A DNA stretch of 64,000 nt from Desulfotruncus arcticus DSM 17038 (GCF_900113335.1 NZ_FOOX01000015.1:91121-155120), one strand, 5' to 3'; shown: positions 23,652 through 32,423, numbered from the stretch's first letter. The notes: generated from the sequence alone by a model not told the origin. Made by a program: numbers and translations.

Positions 23652-26600
23652 GTGAAGGAGTGGAATTACTTGGGACGTAAAAGTTTTTTAATCGTGGCGC
23701 TGACAGCATGCTTAATTCTGGCTATGTCGGGTTACGCAATGGCATCCGGTTTCACTGACATTAAAGGCCACTGGGCCGAGTTGCAAATAAACGAGTGGGC
23801 GAATGATGGTCTGGCAGGCGGCTATGATGATGGCACCTTCAGACCCAATAGCGAAGTATCCCGGGCGGAATTTGTCTCTCTGGTCAACCGAGCTTTTAAT
23901 TTGGGAAACCAAGATACTGCCGATGCCGGATTTAATGATGTTAAAACCGGTAAGTGGTACTACAAAGATGTCAATATAGCCAAAGCAGCGGGGTACATCG
24001 GAGGCTATACCGATGGCACCTTCAAACCCGAGCAAACTATCACCCGCCAGGAAGTGGCCAGCATATTAGTGCGGTTGTCAGGTTTGGAGCAAACTACGGA
24101 CGGGCTTGGTCAATTTGCCGACTCTTCAACTTTTGCGGCATGGTCTCGCGGCAGCATTGGCGCTGTGACCCAAGCAAAGTTGATGGGTGGTTTCCCGGAT
24201 AAAACTTTTAAGCCGGCTAACAGTATTACAAGGGCGGAGACGGTTGTAACTCTTGATCGCGCATTGGATAAAGATGATGGCGATAAAGTTACCACTGAAA
24301 GTGCAATAGAAGGAAAAGTAACTTTTAACGATAAGGCTGTGGAAGGAGCCGAAGTCCATGTTTTCAAGGCGGGTAGCTTTGAGGTTTTAGGAGAAACCAA
24401 GACCGATAAAGACGGAAAATATAAAGTGGTCCTTGATGCCGGTGATTATGATATAACAGCTTCAACCGATCAACAAGTTGCTTATATTGACAGCGTTAAG
24501 ATAACAAACAATCAAATATCGACGGCTGACTTAAAATTGGTAAAAGCTGCTGTTTTGAAAGGTAAATTATTAGATAAAAACGATAGAGCTGTTAAAAATG
24601 CCACCATTCTGTTCACTACCAACCCCACTTTTGTAAGCGTGACCGGTAGTCGCGGTGAATATACCATTGCGGTATTACCTGACAGGACATATACTGTCCG
24701 GGCTTTTAACCCTAAAAAACCAGCTCAGGGACCGGAAATTTTAAAAGAAAACATGCAAGTTGACACAGCGGGAGAACATGCTATTAAAACCTTAAACGCA
24801 CCGTTTTCAGTTTCATCTGCCGGTGGCGGCGGTGGCGGTGGCGGTGGCGGTGGCAGCATTGACGACGACAATGATGACGACGACAACGATCCCGGTGGAC
24901 CTACGACGGTAAAAATAAAGAGTATTAGTATTTCACCTGATGCTGATCGCCTGACCATAGGAGTGGGTGAACAAGAATCACTAAAGGCAATTTTAAATCC
25001 TTCCAATACTACGCAAACCGGTGTTGATTGGACTGTAATCAGCGGTCAGGATAAAGTCTCGTTGAATAAAAACAAAACAACGGCGACTGTTGAAGGTTCA
25101 GCACCGGGAGATGCCCTGGTTAAAGTCGTTTCAACCGCAAATAGCTCTATTCAAGACACAATTGATATACAGGTTGTTAAAGTTCAGGAAGTAGATGTTA
25201 CACCTGGCACGCCAAAAGATTTGGACGAGAGTAGTGAACCTGTAAAAGTTAAAACAAAAGTTACTTTGGGCGGAAAAGAGATCCCTCTGGCTGTAGTTTT
25301 ACCAAATGTTCAGGCAGGTACAACCATGACTATAGAGGAAGTGCCGACCGATGCAGACCCGGGTGATGATCTGCTGGCTTTTGTCGGTTTGAATTTAACA
25401 ATTAGTACCCCTGGTGTGGAAGTAACTGTGGAATTGCCAGTACCGGATGGTTTAACCGTTGATGATGCGGGGGCGTTCCACTATAACGGTGCAGTATGGG
25501 AATACAGGGAGGCAACAATTATTAACGGGAAGTTGGTATTCACCACCCAACTGAGTCCTGTTGCCGTGTCGAAAAAAATGCCGGCCCCGAAGGATTTAAA
25601 AGCAACTGTTGATGGCAGTTCAGTAAATTTAAGTTGGACTGCGGCGCCAAAAGGCAGCAGTAATGATAAGATAACTGTCAGCTATGATGTTTTCAGGGAT
25701 AACACTAAAATTGCGTCTGCTATTGTTGCTACAACATATACGGATGCGGATTTGGAATCGGGTGAATACACCTATTACGTTAAAGCGTATAGAAATGTGG
25801 AGGCAGGTAATTCGGGTAATGTAATTAAATTTGAGTCGGCCCCGTCAGACAGTGTGACAGCGGTAGTCGGAACCGGAGCAGGCGCTCCTAAAATAAATAA
25901 ATTTGCCGGTATAGCTCCTGATAACGAAAATTCAATTGATGTGCCTTTAAAAGAAATAAACACCCAAACCAGCATAGAGGTTAGCCAAGATTGCACTCTG
26001 AAGTTAACTTTGGTAGGGTTGGACTCTTACGGCGAATTTACCTTAAAATCCGGATCAAACGATATTAGTAATATTCTGGTCCCGAATGTTAATATTTCGA
26101 CGGAGGATTTAACTACTTTATTTAAAGCTTTAAAGAAAATTGATTCGGCTACTGTGAATTCAATCATTGCCGATATTGACTTCAGCGGTTTGTTTAATAC
26201 AATTAATGAAGCCAGTGACCAAACCAAAGGATCCGTCTTGACCGCGTCTAACTTTACCAACGCTTTTAAAGCGGCAAAAAGTGCGCCGGCTGGATATAAA
26301 AGCAGCTTACTAAACGATATGAAGACAATCATACCCATGGTAATTAACAGTGAAAATAAAACAACGATTATAAAAGCGATCAAATCGGAGGCGCTGCTAT
26401 CGGTGCTTGAAGACAAGGAGGCCTTGTGGGAGGCCATCTTAAACGATGACATATCCGGTATAGATTTTTCCGGAATTTTCAATTCCATAACCAATGCGGA
26501 TGACATTACACAAAATGCCATCATTGAGGCGATTGACTTCAAAACTTTGTTTGATGAAATCAATAAGCTCGATGCAGAAACCAGAAGTGAGATCTTTGAG

Positions 26601-26888
26601 GCGATCAACTTTACCACCCTGTTCAACGCTATCAAAGAGTCCACCGATACTGAGGCCAAACAAGCCTTTATTACTGAAGATGTGCCCAATATGATTGCAA
26701 CCATTGCCAGTGATAATCAAATCGACCGCTTGGAGTTAATTAAATCCTTAAATTTAAACCAAGTTAAAATCGAAAGCTTGTTTGACTGGCTGAAAACTAT
26801 CGGCGGTAATCCGGATGTTGTGGCACTAACCGCCGAAGTAAGCAATAATAATGGAGCAACAACATACAATATCACCATCGCTAAATAG
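23652..26888 (+). CDS. Large S-layer-homology surface protein
   Basis: A 1078-residue exported protein that should bind pyruvylated wall polymer. A signal peptide (ends YAMA) is followed by three SLH domains (about 32-215; GFTDIKGHWAELQI, YIGGYTDGTFKPEQTITRQE, LMGGFPDKTFKP). Two carboxypeptidase-regulatory-like beta domains follow (220-385), then a run of 12 Gly and an acidic linker (about 392-415). A Big2-like domain (420-515), a ZU5-like or unclassified beta region and a fibronectin-III-like domain (645-735) come next. From about 790 there is a helical array with IDFSGLFNTI-type repeats. GTG 23652 and TTG 23670 both have ribosome sites. It is paralogous to the next gene over the first 390 residues. 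Confidence 0.9.
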   Translation: MKEWNYLGRKSFLIVALTACLILAMSGYAMASGFTDIKGHWAELQINEWANDGLAGGYDDGTFRPNSEVSRAEFVSLVNRAFNLGNQDTADAGFNDVKTGKWYYKDVNIAKAAGYIGGYTDGTFKPEQTITRQEVASILVRLSGLEQTTDGLGQFADSSTFAAWSRGSIGAVTQAKLMGGFPDKTFKPANSITRAETVVTLDRALDKDDGDKVTTESAIEGKVTFNDKAVEGAEVHVFKAGSFEVLGETKTDKDGKYKVVLDAGDYDITASTDQQVAYIDSVKITNNQISTADLKLVKAAVLKGKLLDKNDRAVKNATILFTTNPTFVSVTGSRGEYTIAVLPDRTYTVRAFNPKKPAQGPEILKENMQVDTAGEHAIKTLNAPFSVSSAGGGGGGGGGGGSIDDDNDDDDNDPGGPTTVKIKSISISPDADRLTIGVGEQESLKAILNPSNTTQTGVDWTVISGQDKVSLNKNKTTATVEGSAPGDALVKVVSTANSSIQDTIDIQVVKVQEVDVTPGTPKDLDESSEPVKVKTKVTLGGKEIPLAVVLPNVQAGTTMTIEEVPTDADPGDDLLAFVGLNLTISTPGVEVTVELPVPDGLTVDDAGAFHYNGAVWEYREATIINGKLVFTTQLSPVAVSKKMPAPKDLKATVDGSSVNLSWTAAPKGSSNDKITVSYDVFRDNTKIASAIVATTYTDADLESGEYTYYVKAYRNVEAGNSGNVIKFESAPSDSVTAVVGTGAGAPKINKFAGIAPDNENSIDVPLKEINTQTSIEVSQDCTLKLTLVGLDSYGEFTLKSGSNDISNILVPNVNISTEDLTTLFKALKKIDSATVNSIIADIDFSGLFNTINEASDQTKGSVLTASNFTNAFKAAKSAPAGYKSSLLNDMKTIIPMVINSENKTTIIKAIKSEALLSVLEDKEALWEAILNDDISGIDFSGIFNSITNADDITQNAIIEAIDFKTLFDEINKLDAETRSEIFEAINFTTLFNAIKESTDTEAKQAFITEDVPNMIATIASDNQIDRLELIKSLNLNQVKIESLFDWLKTIGGNPDVVALTAEVSNNNGATTYNITIAK

Positions 26889-26914
26889 TGCCAGGCACCA
26901 AACTTATTAACTTA
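26888..26914 (+). repeat. Dispersed GTGCCAGGCACC element
   Basis: GTGCCAGGCACC followed by AAACTTATTAACTTA, beginning in the stop codon of the SLH gene. It is identical over its length to the copy at 28742. Confidence 0.85.
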
Positions 26915-26920
26915 TTTTAT

Positions 26921-26956
26921 TCAGCCGGGTAAGTTCCATGCGAATTGCCCGGCTGA
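26921..26956 (+). terminator. Terminator-like hairpin after the first SLH gene
   Basis: TCAGCCGGG pairs with CCCGGCTGA around a loop containing GTTCCATGCGAATTG. The loop and stem are related in sequence to the terminator after the second SLH gene. The T-run is weak (GTTCTTCT). Confidence 0.7.
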
Positions 26957-26964
26957 GTTCTTCT

Positions 26965-26989
26965 GTGCCAGGCACCTAACTTAATGACA
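26965..26989 (+). repeat. Dispersed GTGCCAGGCACC element, second copy in the same gap
   Basis: GTGCCAGGCACCTAACTTAA is a close copy of the element at 26888, placed on the other side of the hairpin. Confidence 0.8.
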
Positions 26990-27122
26990 GATTTGTTACA
27001 TGAACCGCTCCTGTTTAATCCCGGTTAAAGCAGGAAGTGGCAATAACCGGGTGGAATATATTAACGCAGGTTATTTTACAACAAACGACAATAAATTCGA
27101 AAATAAGGAGGTACAAGCAGGT

Positions 27123-28709
27123 ATGACCAAAAAGACCATAGGTGTAATATTATTGACAATGTTGCTGCTGTTGACCCTAAGTGGTTATGCCCTGGCAGCC
27201 GGTTTCACCGATTTGCAGGATCACTGGGCGGCAGGGCAAATAAACAAATGGGTGGATCAAGGACTGGCCGGCGGATACGACGACGGCACTTTTAAGCCCG
27301 ACCGCCAGGTTAGCAGGGCGGAATTTGTTGCTCTGGTCAACCGCGCGTTTAAAATTGAGCAAAGCAACTCAGGTGTGAATCTTTCTGATGTCAAAACTGG
27401 AAACTGGTATTACGATGATGTGGCGGCTGCAACTGCCGCGGGTTATATCGGCGGATATGCCGACGGCACCTTCAGACCCAACCAAATTATCACCCGTCAG
27501 GAAGTAGCCGGTGTTTTGGTACGCTTACTTAAGCTTACCCCGGAAACTGAAGGGATTGATAATTTCGCAGACGCCGGGCAAATTGCCCAATGGGCCCGCG
27601 GCAATATCGGCGCAGTGGTCCGGGAAAGCTTGATGAAAGGTATGCCGGATAACTCATTTGCACCGCAAAAAGGCATCAGCAGGGCGGAGGCGATAGTTTC
27701 CCTGGACCGGGCGCTGGGTTATCTGCCGGATGCCGCTGCGCCTGGTGAACCCCAATCTACAAAAGCAACTAGTATTGACGGTAAAGTAACTTATAATAGT
27801 GCGGCCGTGCCCAATGCCGTGGTTAAAATATATCAGGCTGACGGCTATGAAGTATTGGCTTCCACCCAAACCGATTCCAGCGGTCATTTTAAATTTAACC
27901 TGGAACCGGGTAAATATGATTTGACAGCTACCACCGACAAGGAAGTTGCTTATAAAAGTGACGTGCAGGTAACCGGCGATTCCATGACCGGTGTTGATCT
28001 GTCGATGCAAGAGGCCGCTGTAGTTACCGGTATCTTGAAAGACAAGAACGGTAAACCGGTCAAAAATGCAACTCTTATTTTTACCACCAACCCTACTTTT
28101 ACAGTCAGTACTGATGGCAGTGGTAAATATACCGCAGTATTGCTGAAGGATCGTAAATATCAGGTCCGCTGCACAATAGACGGCAAGGTGACACAAATAG
28201 AGGAAGATTTACAGGTAGGTAATGCCGGGCAGCAAGAAATAGCTTTAAGCACGAAGGACGCTACCGGTTCATCCGCCTCAGGCGGTGGCGGCGGCAGCAG
28301 TGATGAAAGCAGTGAAGAAAACGGTGATGAAAGCGATACGGACGACGATTCCTCCCCAACCGAAAAAGCTCCGGTAGTAAATTCAGTAACCTTTACGGTG
28401 GACGGCAGCCCGGTTACGGTAACAGGCTCAAACAATAGATTTAACGTTAATTTAACCGGGTATTCGAATAACTCTAAATTCACCGGTATTACTGTAAACG
28501 CGTCGAATGATGCAAGTAAAGCCAAGGTTAGTTTGCTTGGCGTTTCCAAAGAAATAACTTTCAATCAAGGGGTGGGCTCCTTTTCCTATCCAATGACCCT
28601 GAGTGAATTGAAGATGGCGCTTGAAATATATGGAAGTAACACAATACCCATCACTGTCACCGGCAAAACGGGCTTGACATCGAATGTCACGGTAAATATA
28701 ACTATATAA
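27123..28709 (+). CDS. S-layer-homology surface protein, paralogue
   Basis: A 528-residue paralogue of the preceding protein. It has a signal peptide (ends YALA) and three SLH domains (about 27-205; GFTDLQDHWAAGQI, GGYADGTFRPNQIITRQEVA, LMKGMPDNSFAPQK). Two carboxypeptidase-regulatory-like domains follow (220-375), then a short Gly run with a Ser/Glu/Asp linker (about 385-420) and one C-terminal beta domain (425-528) unlike anything in its neighbour. The ATG at 27123 is chosen because AAGGAGG lies 11 bases before it and the signal peptide starts there. An upstream in-frame ATG at 27000 would add 41 non-hydrophobic residues. Probably anchored to the wall through CsaB-dependent pyruvylated polymer. 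Confidence 0.88.
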   Translation: MTKKTIGVILLTMLLLLTLSGYALAAGFTDLQDHWAAGQINKWVDQGLAGGYDDGTFKPDRQVSRAEFVALVNRAFKIEQSNSGVNLSDVKTGNWYYDDVAAATAAGYIGGYADGTFRPNQIITRQEVAGVLVRLLKLTPETEGIDNFADAGQIAQWARGNIGAVVRESLMKGMPDNSFAPQKGISRAEAIVSLDRALGYLPDAAAPGEPQSTKATSIDGKVTYNSAAVPNAVVKIYQADGYEVLASTQTDSSGHFKFNLEPGKYDLTATTDKEVAYKSDVQVTGDSMTGVDLSMQEAAVVTGILKDKNGKPVKNATLIFTTNPTFTVSTDGSGKYTAVLLKDRKYQVRCTIDGKVTQIEEDLQVGNAGQQEIALSTKDATGSSASGGGGGSSDESSEENGDESDTDDDSSPTEKAPVVNSVTFTVDGSPVTVTGSNNRFNVNLTGYSNNSKFTGITVNASNDASKAKVSLLGVSKEITFNQGVGSFSYPMTLSELKMALEIYGSNTIPITVTGKTGLTSNVTVNITI

Positions 28710-28732
28710 TTAGTAGTTGGTTAGTTGGTTAG
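28710..28732 (+). repeat. TTAGTTGG-unit repeat
   Basis: TTAGTAGTTGGTTAGTTGG and flanking bases right after the SLH stop codon. The same units occur at 35926, 41411, 46183, 48241, 48730, 52322 and 52438. Confidence 0.8.
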
Positions 28733-28741
28733 AACTAACAA

Positions 28742-28769
28742 GGTGCCAGGCACCAAACTTATTAACTTA
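28742..28769 (+). repeat. Dispersed GTGCCAGGCACC element
   Basis: GGTGCCAGGCACC followed by AAACTTATTAACTTA, matching the copy after the first SLH gene. Confidence 0.85.
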
Positions 28770-28790
28770 TGCCAATATGCAAAATACAAT

Positions 28791-28831
28791 AAAAAGGCCG
28801 GGCAGTTCCATGCGGATTGCCCGGCCTTTTT
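28791..28831 (+). terminator. Strong rho-independent terminator
   Basis: AAAAAGGCCGGGCA and TGCCCGGCCTTTTT form a 14-bp perfect stem around a 13-base loop (GTTCCATGCGGAT). It would act on both strands, ending the SLH gene and the reverse-strand HepT remnant. Confidence 0.93.
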
Positions 28832-28867
28832 ATCGGTTACCTTTTATTTTGTTTTAATGGGTAACAA

Positions 28868-29207
28868 TTACCTCTCCGCGATTATTCGCTTGATTATCGA
28901 TACTAACGAAGGCAAAGATTCACGTATTGTCATCCAGACTATCTTGAGGTCAACACGAAAATACTCATGCGCCATGATGTTGCGCATTCCTTTCATCTCA
29001 AACCATGGGACTTCTGGATACATGGACAAAATGTCATCGGGGATGTGGTTTGCTGCTTCTCCAATTATCTCAAGGTTTCTAACTACGGCGTCTATTATCA
29101 TACTATTTGCAGCGAACCCTTCAAAGGTCAGGTCCTCGGTGTATCGCTGGATTTTCGTAATTGATTCCAATATGTCACTTGAGGTATAGGCGAGCGTCTC
29201 TTGTCAT
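28868..29207 (-). pseudogene. HepT-like toxin gene with N-terminal frameshift
   Basis: HepT toxins are HEPN-fold RNases paired with MntA antitoxins. The catalytic R-x4-H-x-Y motif is intact (RNIMAHEY). The expected start is an ATG overlapping the antitoxin stop (ATGA). From it the frame reads MTRDARLYLK and stops, while the remainder of the protein (SDILESITKIQRYTED onward) continues in another frame with only a TTG at 29170 available. This is best explained by a one-base insertion or two-base deletion after about nine codons. The gene is therefore broken or makes a shortened protein from the TTG. All later residues look normal, so the mutation is recent. Confidence 0.8.
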
Positions 29208-29485
29208 ATGTATAACACCTCTTGCAGAACCCGGTCCTTTATCAAGGGTTTTAACGCTTCTATCGTAACCAAGTCGACTTTTCGGCCAAGGATCTCTGTC
29301 AGATGATGCTGCAATCGAATGAAGTGAAACAGATCCACGCAGCCGCTAAATTCAACTAGTACATCAACATCGCTCGATTCATCGGCTTCGCCCCGGGCAA
29401 ACGAACCAAAGACTCCGATCCTGGAAACCCGGTAAGTATCACGTAATTCAGGCATATGCTCTCGTATGAACTCCGTCGGATTCAC
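29204..29485 (-). CDS. MntA-like nucleotidyltransferase antitoxin
   Basis: A 93-residue minimal nucleotidyltransferase. MntA antitoxins neutralise HepT by adding AMP groups to the tyrosine of its active motif. The signature GSFARGEADESSD followed by DVDVLVEF gives the GSx10DxD catalytic pattern, and a third acidic residue is present in KVDLVTIE. I chose the GTG at 29485, with GGAGG eight bases upstream, over an ATG six codons earlier. The stop overlaps the ATG of the hepT frame (ATGA), the standard operon layout. With the toxin frameshifted, the antitoxin may be a leftover. Confidence 0.88.
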   Translation of the reverse strand: MNPTEFIREHMPELRDTYRVSRIGVFGSFARGEADESSDVDVLVEFSGCVDLFHFIRLQHHLTEILGRKVDLVTIEALKPLIKDRVLQEVLYI

Positions 29486-29731
29486 ACTAATTCCTCCAAT
29501 CATTTAGGTGGAGATATATATCTAGTAAATTTTGGTATACAGCAAAAATACCATACCTATTAAGGCAAGTCAAGAATAGAAGAAGAAATATCAAACATAC
29601 AGGTGTCTGGCACCTTATGTTTTTTTAAGGCTTGCCTGGACACGGTATGTGATATAAATTAATATAAGCACAACAGGAACAGCTACCGGGTGAAGAAGGT
29701 ATTTTTAGAAGTGCTTTAAGAAGGTGTATAT

Positions 29732-30844
29732 ATGGTGCAAAGAATAGTAATATCCGGCTATTACGGGTTTGACAACCTAGGGGACGAGGCGGTGCTTTAC
29801 AGTATGCTGCTTACCCTGCGCAAGATCATCCCCGATCTGGACATAACCGTACTTTCCAACAATCCGGCAGCCACGGCGCGAGACTACGGGGTGCGGGCGG
29901 TAGACAGGTGGAAAATCAGAGAAGCAGCCGGCGCGCTCCGTAAAGCCGACCTGCTGGTAAGCGGCGGGGGAAGCCTCCTCCAGGACGTTACCGGGCTGCA
30001 GAGCCTGCTTTATTACCTGGGAGTAATTTGGCTGGCCCGCCTGCTGGGCCGGCCGGTGATGTATTATGCCCAGGGTATCGGCCCGGTTAACACCAAAGCC
30101 GGAAGACGTCTGGTAGGGCTGACCACCCGGGGCGTCAGGGCCGTCACGGTGCGGGATGAGGAATCCATGCACGATCTGCGGGCCATGGGTGTAAATCGGG
30201 CCATCGAAGTCACCGCCGATCCGGTACTGGGACTGCAGCCCGAAGACATCGACCTGGCGGAAGGGACAAAAATCCTTCAGCATTACGGGGTAAAGCCGGG
30301 CACGGGGGTGGTGGGTGTGGCCATCCGCTCATTACCCGGCAGTGCCGTCTGGGAGATGGATTTGGCCCGTGCCCTCGACAGCCTGGTCAAAGCCGGGCGG
30401 ACAGTGGTATTTATCCCCATGCAAAGCCCGGCGGATGTGGCAATCTCCCGTGAAGTGGCGGCGGCGATGCGGGAGTCCAGCATTATCATCAGTGAAAAGC
30501 TGAATGTGCCGCAGATGATATCTTTAATCGGCAACCTGGACCTGCTCCTGGGAATGCGCCTGCACGCCCTGATTTTTGCCGCTGTCTGCGGAGTGCCTCC
30601 GTTGGGGATTGTTTACGACCCCAAGGTTGAACGTTTTCTTAAAAGAATAGGCGTGGCGCCTGCGGGGCGTCCCGATGAAATTAAAGGCGGGCACCTGGCG
30701 GGTCAGCTGGAACAGATGCTGGAAAACCGGTCCCGGGTTGCGGCCAACATGGTACACAAGCTGGAGCAGCTCCGCACTGCGGCCGCGCGCACAGCCCGCA
30801 TCTTGGAGACAGAGATTGCCGCATTGCTCCGCTCTTCGCAATGA
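29732..30844 (+). CDS. csaB: Polysaccharide pyruvyl transferase CsaB
   Basis: A 370-residue enzyme that adds pyruvate ketals to secondary cell-wall polymer, creating the ligand for SLH domains. The family N-terminus IVISGYYGFDNLGDEAVL is present, with LLVSGGGSLLQDVTG, YYAQGIGPV, TVRDEESM, and the GMRLHALIFAAVCGVPPLG block near the C-terminus. It follows two SLH-protein genes, which fits its role. The final codons (EIAALLRSSQ) and the stop are encoded by a REP-like element, so the C-terminus may have been extended or replaced. A weak ribosome site (AAGAAGG) lies before the ATG. Confidence 0.93.
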   Translation: MVQRIVISGYYGFDNLGDEAVLYSMLLTLRKIIPDLDITVLSNNPAATARDYGVRAVDRWKIREAAGALRKADLLVSGGGSLLQDVTGLQSLLYYLGVIWLARLLGRPVMYYAQGIGPVNTKAGRRLVGLTTRGVRAVTVRDEESMHDLRAMGVNRAIEVTADPVLGLQPEDIDLAEGTKILQHYGVKPGTGVVGVAIRSLPGSAVWEMDLARALDSLVKAGRTVVFIPMQSPADVAISREVAAAMRESSIIISEKLNVPQMISLIGNLDLLLGMRLHALIFAAVCGVPPLGIVYDPKVERFLKRIGVAPAGRPDEIKGGHLAGQLEQMLENRSRVAANMVHKLEQLRTAAARTARILETEIAALLRSSQ

Positions 30845-30846
30845 CA
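30812..30846 (+). repeat. REP-like element forming the 3' end of csaB
   Basis: GAGATTGCCGCATTGCTCCG and then CTCTTCGCAATGACA matches the GAGATT-CCG-CGCTCGCAATGACA pattern seen at 14899 and inside the terminator at 35121. The TGA in GCAATGACA is the csaB stop codon. Confidence 0.65.
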
Positions 30847-31011
30847 ATTAAGGAAATGCCGGATGATAATTTACGAAGCATTGGCTGTATATGTAGTTGC
30901 ATTGTTATAGCTGATTAAGGAAAATGGGAGCCTGGCGCAGCCGGGCAGACGAATACGACATAAACAGCTTGTATTTTACATATTTAAGCTGATATCAAGC
31001 TTTTTTTGAAT

Positions 31012-31040
31012 TTGTGTGACACCAACGCCGGTGTTACAAT
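31012..31040 (+). promoter_or_regulatory. Promoter with an internal operator-like palindrome before the tagO-like gene
   Basis: TTGTGT, a 17-base spacer and TACAAT form a plausible sigma-A promoter. Between and overlapping the two boxes is an inverted repeat, TGTGACACC at 31015 and GGTGTTACA at 31030, with one G-T mismatch. A dimeric repressor bound there would block polymerase. No candidate regulator is adjacent. Confidence 0.5.
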
Positions 31041-31089
31041 GAAGTTAAGTTTGTCTGATGCCGATTTTTACCGGCTGGAGGGATAATAT

Positions 31090-32184
31090 TTGGAAAAATA
31101 TATAATGCCGCTTATTTTTGCGCTGATCCTTGGTTACGCAGTAACGCCGGCGGTCAAATTAATTGCCTTAAAAATCGGTGCCATTGACCGTCCGGACCCC
31201 CGTAAGGTGCATAAAGGCTTAATGCCCCGGATGGGCGGTTTGGCGGTGTACCTGGCTTTTACGGCGGCGGTGCTTCTATCTCCGGCAAGGGCCTATCCGG
31301 TTGTATGGGGATTACTGGCCGGTGCCACTATTATTGTTGCTCTGGGCATTTTAGACGACACCAGGGGCCTTTCCCCCAGAATGAAGCTGCTGGGGCAAAT
31401 ACTGGCGGCGTATGTCGTCACTTACTTTGGAATTGAAGTATTATATATAACTAACCCGTTGACAGGTAAAATGTGGATGCTGGGAATGCTGAGCGTGCCG
31501 CTGACGCTGTTTTGGATTGTGGCCGTCACCAACGCGGTTAACCTTATTGATGGGTTGGACGGGCTTGCCGGAGGGGTTTCAAGCATAGCCGCCCTAACTA
31601 TGGCGGCGGTGGCCTGGACCCAGTGGGGCAGCTCAGGCATAGCCGGAATGCCCGATATGGTAATGCTGTCACTGATTCTGGTGGCTGCGACCCTGGGCTT
31701 TTTAAAGCATAACTTTCACCCGGCTAAAATCTTTCTTGGGGATACTGGCTCCATGTTTTTGGGATTCTCTCTTGCGGTTATGTCCATCATGAGTCTGACC
31801 AAAAGCGCCACAGCCGTATCTGTAATCATACCGCTGGTCATACTGGGCATACCGCTTTTAGACACTTTTTTTGCTATTATTAGGCGCTTTCACAAACACC
31901 AGCCTATTTTTCAGCCCGACCGGGAGCATCTGCACCACCAGCTTATGGCTATGGGCTTGAGTCATAAGCAAACAGTACTTGTTATATACGGCCTGAGCGC
32001 TTTTCTAGGGATTAACGCGGTGGTATTGAACTTGATCAGCAGCGACCAGGCGCTGGTACTGCTGATTGTGCTGGCGGTAGTGGCGATATATTCAGCCAAC
32101 CGTTTGGGCGTGCTGGGCGGCACCAGCCGCGCGGGGTTTAGGACAATTAAGAACTTAAAACGCCACAAGCCATCCAAAATGTAA
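31090..32184 (+). CDS. UDP-GlcNAc:undecaprenyl-phosphate GlcNAc-1-phosphate transferase (TagO/WecA/MraY family)
   Basis: A 364-residue membrane enzyme with about ten membrane segments. It starts lipid-linked glycan synthesis by moving a HexNAc-1-phosphate to undecaprenyl phosphate. Family motifs are DRPDPRKVHKGLMPRMGG, LGILDDTRGLSP (the first Asp pair), NLIDGLDGLAGGVS, FLGDTGSMFLG and the cytoplasmic His cluster REHLHHQLMAMG. These fit TagO/WecA rather than MraY. A TTG start with GGAGG eight bases upstream is used. Together with the TagA-like enzyme and the LCP protein it suggests a wall teichoic acid-like or secondary wall polymer pathway. Confidence 0.92.
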   Translation: MEKYIMPLIFALILGYAVTPAVKLIALKIGAIDRPDPRKVHKGLMPRMGGLAVYLAFTAAVLLSPARAYPVVWGLLAGATIIVALGILDDTRGLSPRMKLLGQILAAYVVTYFGIEVLYITNPLTGKMWMLGMLSVPLTLFWIVAVTNAVNLIDGLDGLAGGVSSIAALTMAAVAWTQWGSSGIAGMPDMVMLSLILVAATLGFLKHNFHPAKIFLGDTGSMFLGFSLAVMSIMSLTKSATAVSVIIPLVILGIPLLDTFFAIIRRFHKHQPIFQPDREHLHHQLMAMGLSHKQTVLVIYGLSAFLGINAVVLNLISSDQALVLLIVLAVVAIYSANRLGVLGGTSRAGFRTIKNLKRHKPSKM

Positions 32185-32217
32185 TCCATCGCTAATTAAA
32201 CAACTAAAGCGATTAAC

Positions 32218-32260
32218 AAAAGCAACCAAGAACCTTACCGCGGGATTCAAGGTTGCTTTT
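32218..32260 (+). terminator. Rho-independent terminator
   Basis: AAAAGCAACC and GGTTGCTTTT form the outer stem, with an inner pairing GAACCTT/AAGGTT overlapping its base as an alternative. It ends the tagO-like transcript. Confidence 0.85.
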
Positions 32261-32423
32261 CTTGTAAAAATATGAAGGATTTGCTGTTTCCGGCTGGAAT
32301 ATATACCAAAACAAACTTTAAATTACGGAATTACAGGTACACAGGAGGCACAATCGGTCTCCGGAAGCCTCCGGAAAGCGTGGATATTCATGAAAATCTT
32401 TAACAGTAAGGAGGTTATCGCCT

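Noticed and set aside
26027..26704. 225-codon reverse-strand frame over the SLH protein's helical repeats
   Set aside because: It is an artefact of the repeat's codon pattern on the opposite strand.
23652..26888. Long Gly run (GGTGGCGGT-type) in the SLH gene as a regulatory microsatellite
   Set aside because: It is an in-frame flexible linker between domains with mixed Gly codons; nothing indicates phase variation.
28725..29189. 154-codon forward frame opposite the HepT remnant
   Set aside because: It starts inside repeats and is the antisense of a recognisable HepT sequence.
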